DNA of 13,166 bases, taken from the NCBI GenBank assembly GCA_041654915.1, contig JBAZCO010000043.1:1-13166 (forward strand), written 5' to 3'. A program made the translations under genes and the position numbers. The notes under the pieces are model-generated. The model saw only the letters and a list, made by a program, of their open reading frames with translations, was not told the origin of the DNA and made no database searches. The DNA is from JBAZCO01 sp041654915. Its GTDB lineage: Bacteria > Bacillota > Clostridia > Christensenellales > DTU072. This document shows positions 11,988-13,166 of the stretch, one piece after another (positions within the stretch are counted from its first letter, which is position 1; each line of letters starts with the position of its first letter).

Positions 11988-13166
11988 CTATTTGCCCACG
12001 CAAAACTCGGCAAAAATCTTGTCCACCACGCTTTCCTCGGCATCTATCCCAAATAGTTCGGCAAGCGCACGGTAGCCGCTCCTAATATCCACTAAGGTGC
12101 AGTCTACGGTTGTGTAAGAGTAGTTTGCTATTGCGCTTTGGACGGACAGGAGCGCCGCACTGACAGCGCTGATATGCCGCTCTCTTGTAAGCACTGCCCC
12201 TTGGGTAACGCTTTGAAGGTCTAGTTTTTGGGATATCAATGCAAGTAAGGCATCTATGTTTTTGCTGTTTTTTGCCTCTATTGTTATATCGCTGGGGCGG
12301 GGATATCGGGCTAAATCGCCCTTGTTTGCTACAATTATCTTATTTTTAGCGGCAATTTCTGCTCTAAGCTCCCGCTCCTCGTCACTCTCCGGTTCGGATA
12401 GGTCGGCAACAAATATAATTAAGTCCGCCCCATCCATAGCCCGCCTTGCCCGCTCTATTCCTAGGGTTTCTACCTTGTCGCCGCTCTCTCTTATGCCTGC
12501 GGTATCAATAAAGTTGAGCCGCACTCCGTCCACCTCGATACTCTCCCTAAGGGTATCCCGTGTTGTGCCGGCTATGTCTGTGACGATGGCTCGCTCCTCG
12601 CCAATTAGCGCATTTAATAGGCTAGACTTGCCGACATTGGTAAGTCCTACTATCGCAACTGCCGCCCCGTCGGTAACAAAGCGCCGCTTTTCTGACCCTT
12701 TTAGTAGGTTGGTAAGCCGCCGCTCCGCCTCTTGCAGAAGGGAAAGCAGCGGTTCTTTTGTATCCTCTTCCAATTCATCCGGATAGTCAAGCACCGCCGC
12801 AAGAGTTGCCTCGGCTGTTAGCAAGAGACCGCCGCACTCCTCTATACCTCTGCTAAATTCGCCGCCCAACATGCGGTAGGCTTGTTTTGCGCTTGCCTCG
12901 CTTTCGGCATTTATCATATCGGCAATGCCCTCCGCCTCGGAAAGGCTAAGTTTTCCGTTCAAAAATGCCCTCTTGGTAAATTCCCCTGCCTCGGCGGGGC
13001 GCACACCCTCGCTATAAATGCGGCTTAGCACCCCTTTTACGGCACTCAAGCCGCCGTGAAGCTGTATTTCTATTATATCTTCGCCCGTGTACGACTTAGG
13101 CGCTTTGTAATATATACAAAACGCCTTATCGCTAAAGTTCTCGGCGCTAACCGTGCCGTAAAAGGG
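11988..13166 (-). CDS. mnmE: tRNA modification GTPase MnmE (TrmE), N-terminus cut by window edge
   Basis: The frame is open to the right edge, showing 392 residues; about 60 N-terminal residues should lie outside. MnmE is a dimeric GTPase that uses a one-carbon tetrahydrofolate unit and partners MnmG in wobble-uridine modification. The visible start includes SYTGEDIIEIQLHGG, part of the folate-binding N-domain, then AGEFTKRAFLNGKLSLSEAEGIADMI. The inserted G-domain has the P-loop GLTNVGKSS (about 12647-12621), switch GTTRD, DTAG and NKGD. The protein ends FCVGK, the hallmark C-terminal C-x-G-K with the cysteine needed for modification. Because codons continue upstream with family motifs, the TTG at 13049 is not the true start. 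mnmG follows after five bases, forming an mnmE-mnmG operon. Confidence 0.95.
   Translation of the reverse strand, partial: PFYGTVSAENFSDKAFCIYYKAPKSYTGEDIIEIQLHGGLSAVKGVLSRIYSEGVRPAEAGEFTKRAFLNGKLSLSEAEGIADMINAESEASAKQAYRMLGGEFSRGIEECGGLLLTAEATLAAVLDYPDELEEDTKEPLLSLLQEAERRLTNLLKGSEKRRFVTDGAAVAIVGLTNVGKSSLLNALIGEERAIVTDIAGTTRDTLRESIEVDGVRLNFIDTAGIRESGDKVETLGIERARRAMDGADLIIFVADLSEPESDEERELRAEIAAKNKIIVANKGDLARYPRPSDITIEAKNSKNIDALLALISQKLDLQSVTQGAVLTRERHISAVSAALLSVQSAIANYSYTTVDCTLVDIRSGYRALAELFGIDAEESVVDKIFAEFCVGK

Noticed and set aside
12256..12786. Long plus-strand frame opposite mnmE
   Set aside because: Serine-rich shadow of the mnmE GTPase domain on the other strand.

Overview
The window is chromosomal DNA from an endospore-forming, low-to-mid GC member of the Clostridia (Bacillota), probably an uncultured lineage. 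The case rests on a yabP-yabQ sporulation pair, a Spo0J-type ParB, Clostridia-like GyrB, MnmG and MnmE, and strong AGGAG-type ribosome binding sites. Several genes usually found near the replication origin are present (gyrB-gyrA, rsmG-parB, mnmE-mnmG), but their order is rearranged and no origin is visible here.

Layout. 1-2015 (minus strand): the start of gyrA and all of gyrB, one base apart. 2016-2410: a divergent promoter region with a well-formed promoter on each side. 2411-4046 (plus): rsmG and parB. 4213-5649 (plus): gltX. 5650-7207: about 1.55 kb with no convincing protein gene but many strong inverted repeats. It includes two diverged copies of a roughly 116-bp structured element (6824-6939 and 7093-7209) whose outer stems differ in sequence but stay self-complementary, plus a three-way-junction-like fold at 6699-6805. 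7208-8598 (minus): yabP, yabQ, a 51-residue cysteine-containing small protein and a 138-residue helical protein. 8687-10003 (plus): an HxxxDG acyltransferase of the alcohol acetyltransferase type with its own promoter, ending at a bidirectional terminator. 10108-13166 (minus): mnmG and most of mnmE.

How the genes work together. GyrA and GyrB form DNA gyrase. ParB marks the origin region for segregation with a ParA that is not in this window. RsmG methylates 16S rRNA. MnmE and MnmG jointly modify the wobble uridine of certain tRNAs, and GltX charges tRNA(Glu). YabP and YabQ act in spore coat and cortex formation.

The most novel content is the hairpin-rich 5650-7207 region. The paired elements there show compensatory stem changes, and their G-U pairs favour a plus-strand RNA. 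This fits an undescribed structured RNA family or a folded intergenic repeat. I could not match it to a known class by eye.
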